Source: Sphingomonas sp. IC081 (lineage in GTDB: Bacteria > Pseudomonadota > Alphaproteobacteria > Sphingomonadales > Sphingomonadaceae). From it: 64,000 nt of DNA. A model generated the notes under the pieces. That model ran no database searches and was not told the origin of the DNA. It was given only the letters and a program-made list of their open reading frames with translations. Location of the stretch: assembly GCF_006874585.1 (NCBI RefSeq), contig NZ_CP029763.1, positions 62,001-126,000 on the forward strand, read 5' to 3'. This document shows positions 25,141-35,118 of this stretch, piece after piece. Numbering within the stretch: position 1 is the stretch's first letter; each line of letters starts with the position of its first letter. The position numbers were made by a program, and so were the translations under genes.

Positions 25141-26013
25141 ATGCTCACCACACGCAGCCAGCGCTGGCGCGACCGGCGCTGCCACTGGATACCGGATGCG
25201 ACGGAAATTGATCCGAAGCAGCTCGCCGTCGATATCATAAGCACCAGGAATCAGGCGGCCCCGTTCGTGCGGGCGCATCACTACACCGCCTCGATGCCGG
25301 TCGCGCGTCTATCGGTCGGCCTTTTCGCTAATGGCGCAGGCGGCCGCGCGACACTGGTCGGCGTCTGCGTCTTCTCGCACCCGGTCAACAATGCCAGCGT
25401 TCCCAAGAGCGCGGGCCTAACCGATCCTCGCACCGCATGCGACCTGGGACGCCTGGTCATAGACGATTCCCAGGGCGGAAATGCCGAGACATTCCTGATC
25501 GCCCGCGCGTTTCGGCTCCTGCGCCGCGAGAAGCCCGAAATCCTCTCCGTGATCTCCTATGCCGATCCGGTCCGGCGCGTCGATCCCGATGGGCAGGTAA
25601 TACTGCCTGGACATTGCGGCCTCATTTATCGCGCCGCAAACAGCCAATATTCCGGCAGATCGAGCCCCCGCACCGACCTCATCCTGCCCGATGGTCAGCC
25701 GATCTCCTCACGCGCCCTGTCCAAGATTCGCAACGCCGAATGCGGACAGCGCTATGCGATCGACGCTCTCCTCAGCGCCGGCGCACGCCCGCCCAATTTT
25801 GGCGAGGATCGTGCGGACTGGCTCGCCGATCTCGAGCGCACCGGCTTCCTGCGCAGACGGCGTCATCCCGGATGCCACACCTATCTCTTTCCCCTCACGA
25901 AGGCCGCACGGATCGCCGCGCGCAAGGTTCCCAGTCTCCCATATCCCGTGCTCGATCGCAGTGCGACGCAGGGCGATGTGACCGCCTTGCCGCTGCTGCA
26001 GCATGCGGTCTGA
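25141..26013 (+). CDS. Mom-like DNA-modification (GNAT-related) protein
   Basis: 290 residues. The middle of the protein follows the phage Mom family: APFVRAHHYTASMP, LVGVCVFSHPVNN, CDLGRLVIDD, then AFRLLRREKPEILSVISYADP, GLIYRAANSQYSG and RTDLILPDGQ. Mom converts adenine in DNA to a carbamoylmethyl derivative that blocks many restriction enzymes. The C-terminal 80 residues (DWLADLERTGFLRRRRHPGCHTYLF) form an extra region absent from phage Mom. The gene sits between the PRTRC/toxin block and a gene interrupted by an IS. Related GNAT functions cannot be excluded. Confidence 0.65.
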   Translation: MLTTRSQRWRDRRCHWIPDATEIDPKQLAVDIISTRNQAAPFVRAHHYTASMPVARLSVGLFANGAGGRATLVGVCVFSHPVNNASVPKSAGLTDPRTACDLGRLVIDDSQGGNAETFLIARAFRLLRREKPEILSVISYADPVRRVDPDGQVILPGHCGLIYRAANSQYSGRSSPRTDLILPDGQPISSRALSKIRNAECGQRYAIDALLSAGARPPNFGEDRADWLADLERTGFLRRRRHPGCHTYLFPLTKAARIAARKVPSLPYPVLDRSATQGDVTALPLLQHAV

Positions 26014-26037
26014 GCGCGCGCGCAAGGACCATTCGAC

Positions 26038-27052
26038 ATGACCGAGACCTTCGATCCCGCCGATGCGGCCTGCTGGATAGCGCGTGGCCGTCCTCCCCAT
26101 CACGCCCATGCCATAGCAGACGCCTGGCGCACCTTTCCCGACCTTCCGATCGGGACTCCGCTCGAAGCGCGCATGGTGCGCACCCGCGAACGCACCGCAA
26201 TGCTAAAGCCTCTCCATGAGCAGATAGCCCAGGAAGGCGAACAGCGCCGTCAGGCGACAAATTTCGCCTTTGTTGAGCGTAAAGTTGCTGAGGGCAGCAC
26301 CGACAGCCGCGATGCCGGAATTCTCTACGCCCGCAATGTCCACGGCTATGACTGGGACGACGCGGTAGCCTGGGCATACGGCAATTATGCGGCCAGGGCA
26401 GGCTGGGAGGCCCGGCCACCGTCGCGTACGCGCCTGGGCGAACCCGACCGGCGGCGCGGCGCCTACAATCAGGGCTTTCTCGACGGGGGCGGGCAACCCG
26501 ATGACATTTTCGACGTGGCCCGACGGTCCCTCACCGCGGTCACCCCCGCACCTGCCAAGGTCGCCAGCCCGTCGTCCTCACGTCCGCTTCCCAGCCAATG
26601 GCCGTCCCCGGCCGATCTGCCCGCTCCCGCATCCTGGCATCGGCGCCTGCTCATCCTCGGCGCGAGCGAATACAGCGCCGGTACGCTCGGCATCCTCGCT
26701 ATGCTCCATGAGCGGCCGGGCCATGAGGAAACCACAATCTGCCTGATCGCCGCCGAGAGAGGCCTCTATCTCCTCTCCGAGGCAAATGGGATAGCCTCTG
26801 GTGATGACAAAGCCTTGCGCGACTATCTGTGGCAGCGCGACTATACCGACATAGTCGCGATCGCCAGCGAAGCCGAGTTTGCCCGGCTCGATGCCGCCGC
26901 ACCCATCCTGCCGCTTGTCCGGACAATGGAGCGCACGCGCAACTCCTTGCTCCAGCAGCGTGCCCAGTTTCGTCTCTGGATTGCCCGTGGCCGCGCTCCC
27001 GGTGAGCAGTTCGCCGCTGGCCATATTCGCTGGAGCAAGATGGCCGCAGGGC
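26038..27052 (+). pseudogene. Unknown protein, 5' part, interrupted by IS5-family element
   Basis: First 338 codons of a gene cut at 27052. Removing the insertion and one 9-bp duplication joins it to 28109-28332 and rebuilds a 412-residue protein. The middle is a Pro/Ser linker (about 165-205), flanked by a helical N-terminus (FAFVERKVAEGSTDSRDAG) and a C-terminal domain starting at RRLLILGASEYSAGT. No family recognised. As it stands the frame runs 45 codons into the insertion and stops at 27189. Likely non-functional. Confidence 0.8.
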
Positions 27053-28099
27053 GGCTTTGTTGCATAACGCGTGACAGGCGTAAAATTATGATTACTTGTA
27101 ATTATTATGCGACCCGTACGGTGTTGGGCGTTCCGATTTGCGAGAAGCGATTGAGGATTGCAGCACGGACTTTGAGCTCGGTTATCTGACGCTCAAAGGT
27201 GCGCGCGGCGACGCGCGGACCGAGCAACTTGAAGCAGTGCATCTTGGTCTCGACCAGGCTGCGTCGATGGTAGCCGCTCCATTTCTTCCAAATTGCCCTG
27301 CCCAGGCGTTTCATCGCGCGCAACGTCTCGTTGCGGGCCTCGACGCCGGGGCCGTCCTCGGTCCATGCCTTGCCGTTGCGGCGAACCGGGATGACCGGGT
27401 CGGCACCGCGCGCATCGATGGCCGCGTGGCAACCTCTGGTGTCATAGGCACCGTCGCCGCCGACGGTGACAATGGTCTCATCCTCGGGGATCTGCGCCAA
27501 CAGATCGGGCAGCGTCTGGCCATCGCCGACGGCATTGCTTGTGACCTCGATCGCTCGGATATCGAAGGTTTCCGCGTCGATGCCGATGTGCACCTTGCGC
27601 CACTGGCGGCGGTAAGAAACGCCGTGTTTCCTCGCTTTCCATTCCCCCTCACCGATCATCTTGATCCCGGTGCTGTCGACCAGCAGGTGCAGGCCTCCCG
27701 CGCTGGCGCGCGCGCCCAGATCAACCGACAAACTCTTCTGGCGCCGGCACAGCGTCGTATAATCCGGTGCCGGCCAGTCCAGACCCGCCATCCTTAGCAG
27801 GCTCTCGACCAGACCCGTCACCTGCCGCAGCGGGAGTTGGAACAACCCTTTCAGCGTCAGGCAGAACTCGATCGCCCGGTCCGAAAACCGCAGCGGCCGA
27901 CCAGGCCGACCATCGGGCGCCGCAAACCAGTCCATCCCTGGGTCGAACCACACATCCAGCGAGCCTCGCCGCCGGAGCGCTGCATTATATTCGGGCCAAT
28001 TGGTCGTGCGATACTTCGGCGGGGTCGGTCTGGGCATCCGGCCCATCTATGACATCCGATTCCTCAAGGGAATCCATCACCTTGTTATGCAACAAAGCC
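27053..28099 (-). mobile_element. IS5-family (IS903-group) insertion sequence
   Basis: 1047 bp with perfect 16-bp terminal inverted repeats GGCTTTGTTGCATAAC (27053-27068) and its complement (28084-28099). It is flanked by a perfect 9-bp target duplication CCGCAGGGC (27044-27052 and 28100-28108), the duplication length of the IS903 group. Intact repeats, duplication and transposase suggest a recent insertion. Confidence 0.95.
27105..28046 (-). CDS. IS5-family (IS903-group) transposase
   Basis: 313-residue DDE transposase. The catalytic residues are visible at LLVDSTGIKM (first Asp), VGGDGAYDTR (second Asp) and YHRRSLVETKMHCFK, which fits the Y-x2-R-x3-E-x6-K signature exactly. The N-terminal PKYRTTNWPEYNAALRRRGS is typical of the group. 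Start at ATG 28046 or 28037. Intact, so probably active. Confidence 0.95.
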   Translation of the reverse strand: MGRMPRPTPPKYRTTNWPEYNAALRRRGSLDVWFDPGMDWFAAPDGRPGRPLRFSDRAIEFCLTLKGLFQLPLRQVTGLVESLLRMAGLDWPAPDYTTLCRRQKSLSVDLGARASAGGLHLLVDSTGIKMIGEGEWKARKHGVSYRRQWRKVHIGIDAETFDIRAIEVTSNAVGDGQTLPDLLAQIPEDETIVTVGGDGAYDTRGCHAAIDARGADPVIPVRRNGKAWTEDGPGVEARNETLRAMKRLGRAIWKKWSGYHRRSLVETKMHCFKLLGPRVAARTFERQITELKVRAAILNRFSQIGTPNTVRVA

Positions 28100-28108
28100 C
28101 CGCAGGGC

Positions 28109-28332
28109 TGTCAGGACGCCTTGGCGATTTCACCGTTCGCTACGCCGGGCCGGCGCGACCACGCGGTCACCGCATCATTGTCGAGGACGCCGACGGCATG
28201 CCCGCTTCAGGCTATCGGACAGCCCACGGCCGGGCACTCCATCCCGAACTGGTGATCGGCAACAAAAGTCACCTGCGAGCGGCAATGGCGGGGTTGTTGC
28301 GCCAATATGCCGCTGCCCTGCGGCTGGGTTGA
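28109..28332 (+). pseudogene. Unknown protein, 3' part of the IS-interrupted gene
   Basis: Last 73 codons and stop of the gene that starts at 26038, with one codon split across the insertion. It reads SGRLGDFTVRYAGPARPRGHR and ends RQYAAALRLG. It has no start of its own and would not be made. Confidence 0.75.
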
Positions 28333-28553
28333 CCAGGCAAAGTGACGTTCACGGCACCCGCGCTTTGTGACGCAAGCAAATCCATACCGCGTGCGGAAGT
28401 TGCGCGATCCCGATCAATCCAACCACAGGCTTCGCCCACGCGGGAACGGGCAGAGGGATGTGATGGGGTGAGGCCCAGTATCGAGCCAGCTTCTCCGGCC
28501 TCAATCCCCCATTACTGGCCGCCACCGCGCTGGCCGATCCCCAGGAGACCGAC

Positions 28554-29147
28554 ATGGCCACCACCCCACCGTTCACCAAAGTCCTCGATGCCGTCGCGAC
28601 GCACGCAGAGATGTTCGCATTGTTCAATCGCATTCCCGACTGCCATCCGGAGGAGCGGATGTCGGGACGCGCCTATGTCAACCAGTGGTTCGAGATAGAA
28701 CGCAGTTCCTACGAGATAATGCTCGAAGTGCTACCGCCTCTGTTCATGCGTGCCGGGATGTTCGCCATGTCCGAACTCAAGGCCGGCTTCGTCGGCTCGG
28801 TCTTCTTCGACATCAGGATCGATGGCCGCGACCGCTGGTTCCATGGCTATTGCAACCTTGGTGACCCTGCGAGCCCCGACGCTATGCGTGCGGCGATCAT
28901 CGGGCATGAGCAAGCCAACCTCCGGGCTCTGACCCGTGACGAAAAGCTCGAACTGATCTGGTCGCGCACCCATGCCGATTTCCGCGGGCTGGCAGGCCAG
29001 TTCGATCCCGAAGCCTGGCCCGCCGAGCAACGCGGCCAGCGTACCATATTGGTCTACGAGCCCGGAAGCGGGACGGTCCTCAAACTCCTCAACGACCTGA
29101 GCGATAACGAAATCGCCGAACGGCTTCCGCGCGATCGGACGATCTAG
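28554..29147 (+). CDS. DUF1419 family protein
   Basis: 197 residues. Conserved family features are FEIERSSYEIMLEVLPPLFMR (in two parts), AMSELKAGFVGSVFF and DRWFHGYCNL. DUF1419 proteins are common on rhizobial and sphingomonad plasmids and have no known function. GGAG-type site before ATG 28554. About 220 bases upstream are gene-free, with a weak G-rich motif near 28446-28470. First gene of the long plus-strand accessory series. Confidence 0.75.
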   Translation: MATTPPFTKVLDAVATHAEMFALFNRIPDCHPEERMSGRAYVNQWFEIERSSYEIMLEVLPPLFMRAGMFAMSELKAGFVGSVFFDIRIDGRDRWFHGYCNLGDPASPDAMRAAIIGHEQANLRALTRDEKLELIWSRTHADFRGLAGQFDPEAWPAEQRGQRTILVYEPGSGTVLKLLNDLSDNEIAERLPRDRTI

Positions 29148-29250
29148 CGACGCCCCGAGCCGACGACATCCGATCCAACCGGTTGGCGACGCCGCCAACC
29201 CCATATTCGGGAACTCCTCCTCCATTCACACCAGCTTGCACCCTGACAAC

Positions 29251-29296
29251 GCGGAGCAAGCTCCGCGCTGACCGGGAAGGGGAGGGGGCGAGGAAC
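29251..29296 (+). repeat. REP-like repeat: hairpin plus G-rich purine tract
   Basis: GCGGAGCAAGCTCCGC hairpin followed by GACCGGGAAGGGGAGGGGGCGAGG, 36 bases before the gene at 29332. Confidence 0.6.
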
Positions 29297-29331
29297 GGGT
29301 GCTTGCCATTGGAGCATCACAGGAGTTCCTC

Positions 29332-29808
29332 ATGAAAATCGAATTGCGACGTATCTCCCACAGTGCCGCCCTGTCCCAGGAAACAACCGCCTATCGCGCA
29401 GAAATCTGGATCGACGGCGAACTGGCTTTCCACGCCCACAATCAGGGACATGGTTCCGCCGACTTCTTCGACAAGGTCGGTCGCTGGGACGAGTCCGAAG
29501 TCCAAGCATGGCTCAAGGTCAATCGGCCGCCGCGTGCACTGGGCGACACCACGATCGATCATGATCTCGAATGGGAAGTCAGCGATCTGCTTACCCATGC
29601 CCTCGAAGGGCGACGGCTCAAACGCCTGCTGCGCACCAATCTGGTCACGATCGAGAACGACCAGATCTTCCAGTATCCCCTCCGCAAGCGGCCGCTCGCA
29701 ACCATCGCAGGCGCCGTGCTCGCCACCAATCCCGATGCCGTCATCGTCAACGGTGCGGCCGACGATGTCTTCGAACGCGCCCTCGATCTCCTGATCTCCA
29801 GCCATTGA
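29332..29808 (+). CDS. Hypothetical protein
   Basis: 158 residues, start at ATG 29332 behind AGGAG. The N-terminal part alternates short strands (RAEIWIDGELAFHAHNQGHGSADFF) and helices; the C-terminus ends with a possible nucleotide-binding-like stretch (NPDAVIVNGAADDVFERAL). No family recognised. It precedes the giant helicase-methyltransferase gene by 111 bases and may be co-transcribed with it. Confidence 0.65.
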   Translation: MKIELRRISHSAALSQETTAYRAEIWIDGELAFHAHNQGHGSADFFDKVGRWDESEVQAWLKVNRPPRALGDTTIDHDLEWEVSDLLTHALEGRRLKRLLRTNLVTIENDQIFQYPLRKRPLATIAGAVLATNPDAVIVNGAADDVFERALDLLISSH

Positions 29809-29919
29809 TCGACCAGGTCTGGCATCCGGCCTGACGACAACCTTGCGATGCCAATCATGCGGTCCGGACCGCCCGCTGGCGACCATCGCCTTCTCACCAT
29901 CGCCTGAAAGGACGCCTCC

Positions 29920-32900
29920 ATGCGAAACAGTGCATCCGCGCTGACGCTCCAGCTGTGCCTGGACTTCGACCAGCCCATCAAACCCGCTCCTGAGCCGCCG
30001 AAAGCCAGCCTTGTTCTCACCGACCTGTTCGACGTCACGGCAAAGCCGCCCGCCGCGCCGCCTGTCGATTTCTCCTACGCCGGCGGTCGGACGCTCGCCC
30101 CATCGTGGAAAGGCCGTGCGCACGACAATATCGAAGCCATCCGCCTTCTGAACCTACTCGACCGTGAAGGGCGCGGTGCTATACCTGCGGAGCAGGAAGC
30201 AATCGCCAAATTCATCGGCTTCGGCGCGTCCGAACTTGCCAACAACATCTTCGCCCGCCGCGGCGATGAATACCGACAGGGTTGGGAGGAACTGGGGCAG
30301 AGCCTTGTCGCCGAGACCAGCGATGCCGAGCTTTCCTCGCTCAAGCGCGCCACGCAATACGCACACTATACGCCTGAATATATCATCCGGGCCATGTGGG
30401 AGGCTGCCCGCATTCTCGGCTTCACCGGCGGCCAAATCCTCGAACCTGGTTGCGGCAGCGGCCTGTTCATGGGTCTGCGACCGGACTTCCTCTCCAGCGA
30501 CACGCTGTTCGTCGGCATCGAGAACGATCCCATCAGCGCGCGCGTCGCCAGCGCCCTCTATCCCTTCCAGCTCATCCGCTGCATCGATTTCGACAAGGCA
30601 TCACTGCCGGGCGATTTCGATCTCGCGATCGGCAATCCGCCCTTTTCGAACGTTACCGTCCAGAACCGCACTCCCCTCGGCCGGATGGGGTTCTCGCTCC
30701 ACGATTACTTCATCGCCCGCTCGATCGAGCAACTGCGCCCCGGCGGCATCGCCATGTTCGTCACCTCGCGATACTCGCTCGACAAGAGCGATCCCGCAGC
30801 ACGCCAGCATATCGATACGATGGCCGATTTCCTCGGAGCGGTGCGCCTGCCGGGGAAAGCCATGCGCGAGGAGGCAGGCACAGACGTCGTCGTTGATATC
30901 CTACTCTTCCAGAAGCATCAGCCTGATGCCTCACGCCCCCGGCGCGACTGGCTCGACCTTGCCGAAATTCCCGACAGTGATGAAGGAAGCGGTCCGCTTC
31001 GGATCAACCAGTATTTCCTCGATCATCCCGACCATGTGCTCGGCGTACACGAATGGCGTAGCGGCCAATATGGCATGGAATATGGCTGCGCGACCGCGCC
31101 GGGCGCCGACATACCTACCATGCTCACAGCGACGCTGACCGGGATCGCGACCGCTGAAGCCGACTCCTTCCGTCCGATAGAGCGCACGACTTCGCTTCGC
31201 GACCGCATCGATGTCTCGCTCGACCTCTCGGTCGGGACCGCGGCCGACGAAGCCGACTTCAAGGAGGGCAGCTATCTCGTCTCTGGTGGGGCGCTGCACC
31301 AGATCGTCGATGGCATCCCGGTGACCGTCGCGGTCAAATCGGGGCGGGGGGAGCCTGGCATCTTCGCCAAGCACGCCAACATCATCCGTGCGCTCGTACC
31401 GATCCGCGACACCGTCCGGGCGATCCTGCGCGCCCAACTCAATGACGAGCCCTATGCCATCCTGCAGGAGAGGCTGCTTACGCACTATCGGGCATTCACG
31501 AAGAAGAACGGCCCGATCAACCGCACCGTCACCACGGTCCGCACCGACCCGGACACGGGAGCGGAGAAAGAATATCAGCGGCGCCCCAATCTTCAGCCCT
31601 TCCTCGACGACCCCGACGTCTGGCTTGTCGCCTCGATCGAAACCTATGACGAGGCCAATGACGTCGGCGCCCCCGGTCCCATTTTCACCGAACGGGTGGT
31701 CAAGCCCCCCATTACTCATGAAATCCACTCCGCCCAGGACGCCCTCGCACTTTCCCTCCATGAACGCGGCCGTGTCGATATCACGCTGATCGCGCAGCTC
31801 CTCGGCACCAGCGAGGCCCAAGCGCTCAGCGACCTTGCCGACGACGTCTATCTCGACCCCATCCGCAGCACCCCGCATTTCAACAACTGGGTTCCCGCGG
31901 ACGAGGCGCTTTCCGGCCCGGTCCGCACCAAGCTCGCCCTCGCGCGCGAAAAAGCCGATCTCGACCCCCGCTTCCTGGTCACCGCCGCGGCGCTGGAGGA
32001 CGTCCAGCCGGTCGATCTCAAGCCCAGCGAGATCACCGCGCGCCTCGGCGCACCCTGGATTCCGACCGACGTCATCGAGGCCTTCATCGCTGAAACGATG
32101 GAGATCGAAACCCGCATCTTCCACACCGTCAACATCGCCAGCTGGACCGTCGACAAGACCCCCTTCGAAGGCCACGTCAGCTCGACATCGACCTGGGGCA
32201 CCCCGCGCCGCAGCGCCGCCGACCTGATCGAAGACGCGCTCAACTCCCATATCCCGAAGATCTACGACATCATCCGCGAGGTCGACGGGTCCGAACGGCG
32301 AGAACTCAACACAATCGATACCGAGGCCGCCAAGGAAAAGCTGGCAGCCATCAAATCGACCTTCGAGACATGGGTCTGGCAGGAGAGCGATCGCGCCGAC
32401 CGCCTCGTTCGCCTCTACAACGACGCCTACAACAACCTCGTACCCCGCGCCTTCAACGGCAAGCATCTGAAGCTGCCGGGCGCATCGAGCGCGATCTGGA
32501 TGCGCGATCACCAGAAGCGCGTCGTCTGGCGGATCGTCGCGGCCGGCTCGACCTATGTCGCGCATTCGGTCGGCGCCGGGAAAACCTTCAGCCTCTGCGC
32601 TGCGGTGATGGAGCAGCGGCGGCTGGGCCTCGTGAACAAGCCGATGGTGGCGGTCCCCAACCATTGTCTCGCCCAGATCGCCCGCGAATTCCTGATGCTC
32701 TACCCGACTGCGCGGATCCTGGTCGCCGACGACACCAACTTCGTGAAGGAAAAGCGTCAACGCTTCCTGGCGCGCGCCGCCACCGGCAACTGGGACGCGA
32801 TCATCATCACCCATGACGCCTTCAAGTTCATCCCGACGCCGGCGACGTTCGAGAAGGAGTTCATCGAAGAGCAACTCGCCAGCTATGAGGCGCTGGTCGA

Positions 32901-35070
32901 TAATATCGACAACAACGACCGCGTCTCCCGCAAGCGCGTCGAGCGCCTCAAGGAGGGGCTCCAGCGTCGCCTCGAAAACCTGCGGTCGCGCAAGGACGAT
33001 CTTGTCCATATCGGCGAAATCGGCATCGACCAGATCATCGTCGATGAAGCCCAGCAGTTCCGCAAGCTGACCTTCGCGACCAACCTCGGCGACCTCAAGG
33101 GCGTCGATCCCACCGGATCGCAGCGCGCCTGGGATCTCTATGTCAAATCCCGCTACCTTTCCGGCATCAACCCGGGACGGGAACTGATTCTCTCGTCCGG
33201 CACGCCGATCACCAACACGCTCGGCGAAATGTACACGCTGCAACGGTTCATGCAGCATGATGAGCTCTACGCCAAAGGCCTGCACGAATTTGATGCCTGG
33301 GCGGCCAATTTCGGCGACACGCGCACCGAACTCGAACTCCAGCCCAGCGGCAGCTACAAGCCGGTCACCCGCTTCTGCGAATTCGTGAACGTCGCCGACC
33401 TCATGGCGATGTATCGCACCGTCGCCGATGTCGTTCTGAAGGACGACCTGCGCCAATATGTCCAGCTCCCCACCATTCGGGGCGGCAAACGGCAGATCGT
33501 CGTTGCCCAGTCCGGCGAGCCCTTCAAGGCCTATCAGCGGGTGCTCGCCAAACGCATCAAGGCCATCGAATGCCGCAGCGGCCGCCCGCAGAAAGGCGAT
33601 GACATCATATTGTCGGTCATCACCGACGGCAGGCATTCGGCGATCGACCTGCGCTTCGTCGACGTCGGCATCGGCAATGAAGAGGGCAACAAACTCAATC
33701 TCCTGATCGAGAACGTCTACCGCATCTGGCGGGAAACCAGCGAGCACCGCTATACTGACCCGGAAACCGATAAGCCCTATGAGTTGCCCGGCGCGGTGCA
33801 GATGATCTTCTCCGATCTCGGCACCGAGGCGGCGATCGAGACGCGGGGCTTCTCCGCCTATGTCTGGATCCGCGACCGGCTGATCGCGATGGGCATCCCC
33901 GCCGATCAGATCGCCTTCATGCAGCATTACAAGAAGAACAGCGCCAAGCAGCGCCTGTTCAACGACCTCAACCAGGGTCGCAAGCGCATCGTTCTGGGTT
34001 CGACAGCGACCATGGGTACCGGCGTCAACGCGCAGCAGCGGTTGAAAGCCCTGCATCACCTCGATGTGCCGTGGATTCCATCGGATATCGAGCAGCGCGA
34101 AGGCCGGATCGAGCGCCAGGGCAACCAGAATGACGAAATCGAACTCTATGGCTATGCCACCAGCGGTTCGATGGACGCGACCAACTGGCAGATGCTCGAA
34201 CGCAAAGCGCGGTTCATCGCCATGGCCATGTCTGGCGACCGCTCCATCCGCCGCATCGAGGACGTCGGCTCGAATGTCAGTCAGTTCGCGCTGGCCAAAG
34301 CCCTCGCGTCCGGTGACGATCGCCTGATGCGCAAGGCCGGTCTCGATGCCGAAGTCGCCCGGCTGGAGCGGCTGCGCGATGCCCATGTCGATGACCAGTT
34401 CAATATCCGCAGGATGATCAGGCGCACGATCGACGCGATCGACGAGGGCAGGGCGCGGATCGTCAAACTCGAGCAGGACATCGCCCAGCGTATCCCGACC
34501 CGCGAGGAAGAGGTCATCCTCGCCTGCGATGGCCAGATCGTTTCCGATCGCAAGGCCGCCGGCGAACGGATCATCCGCAAAGCCCTCGACCTGCGCAAGA
34601 GCGGTGCGGACCGTGTAATCATCGGTTCACTGAGCGGGATCGACCTCAAGGTCACCAGCCATCCTGCACTGAGCGACGACGGCAGGCGCTATCTGCGCAT
34701 TATGATCGCTCCGGTGCACCACGGGCAGGACCGCGCGTTCGAGATCAGCGAGAAAACCCGCCCGAGCACGGCGCTTGGCCGGCTGGAATCCTCGCTTGCC
34801 AATCTCGATACCGACCTAGCCGAGGTGAGGGCATCTCTCGAAGCCAACGAGCGGCGCTTGCCTTCCTTCCAGGCCCGCCTTGGGCAGGATTTCCCCGAAA
34901 CCGCCCTGCTTGATGAAAAACAGCGTGAACTGGCCGAACTCGAAGCCGAGCTTGCCGCGACCAGGGGCCAGTTCGATGCTGATAATGATGACGAGGTGCT
35001 TCCCGAAGGGGATGACGGCGACGAAAGCACATGCGAGGAGCCGGTGCTGGACATGGTCGCCGGCGAGTGA
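29920..35070 (+). CDS. Giant DNA methyltransferase-helicase fusion (DarB-like)
   Basis: 1716 residues, start ATG 29920 behind GAAAGGA. An adenine-methyltransferase domain comes first: motif I EPGCGSGLFMG (about 176-186) and motif IV IGNPPFSN (about 235-242). A superfamily 2 helicase follows: Walker A SVGAGKTF near 885, DEAQQ box near 1041, motif III-like SSGTPITNT, and motif VI QREGRIERQGNQN near 1391-1403. The C-terminus is coiled coil (about 1480-1690) with an acidic tail. This order resembles DarB of phage P1 and plasmid relatives that protect incoming DNA from restriction. Whether it methylates, remodels DNA or both is not shown. Confidence 0.82.
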   Translation: MRNSASALTLQLCLDFDQPIKPAPEPPKASLVLTDLFDVTAKPPAAPPVDFSYAGGRTLAPSWKGRAHDNIEAIRLLNLLDREGRGAIPAEQEAIAKFIGFGASELANNIFARRGDEYRQGWEELGQSLVAETSDAELSSLKRATQYAHYTPEYIIRAMWEAARILGFTGGQILEPGCGSGLFMGLRPDFLSSDTLFVGIENDPISARVASALYPFQLIRCIDFDKASLPGDFDLAIGNPPFSNVTVQNRTPLGRMGFSLHDYFIARSIEQLRPGGIAMFVTSRYSLDKSDPAARQHIDTMADFLGAVRLPGKAMREEAGTDVVVDILLFQKHQPDASRPRRDWLDLAEIPDSDEGSGPLRINQYFLDHPDHVLGVHEWRSGQYGMEYGCATAPGADIPTMLTATLTGIATAEADSFRPIERTTSLRDRIDVSLDLSVGTAADEADFKEGSYLVSGGALHQIVDGIPVTVAVKSGRGEPGIFAKHANIIRALVPIRDTVRAILRAQLNDEPYAILQERLLTHYRAFTKKNGPINRTVTTVRTDPDTGAEKEYQRRPNLQPFLDDPDVWLVASIETYDEANDVGAPGPIFTERVVKPPITHEIHSAQDALALSLHERGRVDITLIAQLLGTSEAQALSDLADDVYLDPIRSTPHFNNWVPADEALSGPVRTKLALAREKADLDPRFLVTAAALEDVQPVDLKPSEITARLGAPWIPTDVIEAFIAETMEIETRIFHTVNIASWTVDKTPFEGHVSSTSTWGTPRRSAADLIEDALNSHIPKIYDIIREVDGSERRELNTIDTEAAKEKLAAIKSTFETWVWQESDRADRLVRLYNDAYNNLVPRAFNGKHLKLPGASSAIWMRDHQKRVVWRIVAAGSTYVAHSVGAGKTFSLCAAVMEQRRLGLVNKPMVAVPNHCLAQIAREFLMLYPTARILVADDTNFVKEKRQRFLARAATGNWDAIIITHDAFKFIPTPATFEKEFIEEQLASYEALVDNIDNNDRVSRKRVERLKEGLQRRLENLRSRKDDLVHIGEIGIDQIIVDEAQQFRKLTFATNLGDLKGVDPTGSQRAWDLYVKSRYLSGINPGRELILSSGTPITNTLGEMYTLQRFMQHDELYAKGLHEFDAWAANFGDTRTELELQPSGSYKPVTRFCEFVNVADLMAMYRTVADVVLKDDLRQYVQLPTIRGGKRQIVVAQSGEPFKAYQRVLAKRIKAIECRSGRPQKGDDIILSVITDGRHSAIDLRFVDVGIGNEEGNKLNLLIENVYRIWRETSEHRYTDPETDKPYELPGAVQMIFSDLGTEAAIETRGFSAYVWIRDRLIAMGIPADQIAFMQHYKKNSAKQRLFNDLNQGRKRIVLGSTATMGTGVNAQQRLKALHHLDVPWIPSDIEQREGRIERQGNQNDEIELYGYATSGSMDATNWQMLERKARFIAMAMSGDRSIRRIEDVGSNVSQFALAKALASGDDRLMRKAGLDAEVARLERLRDAHVDDQFNIRRMIRRTIDAIDEGRARIVKLEQDIAQRIPTREEEVILACDGQIVSDRKAAGERIIRKALDLRKSGADRVIIGSLSGIDLKVTSHPALSDDGRRYLRIMIAPVHHGQDRAFEISEKTRPSTALGRLESSLANLDTDLAEVRASLEANERRLPSFQARLGQDFPETALLDEKQRELAELEAELAATRGQFDADNDDEVLPEGDDGDESTCEEPVLDMVAGE

Positions 35071-35118
35071 GCCTGGCCGCGTTGGATGGTCCGGCCCGAC
35101 GCGATCTCAGAGTCGTGA

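Noticed and set aside
30931..34386. 1151-codon open frame on the minus strand
   Set aside because: It is the mirror frame of the giant methyltransferase-helicase, whose domains are unmistakable; long antisense frames arise from GC-rich codon bias.
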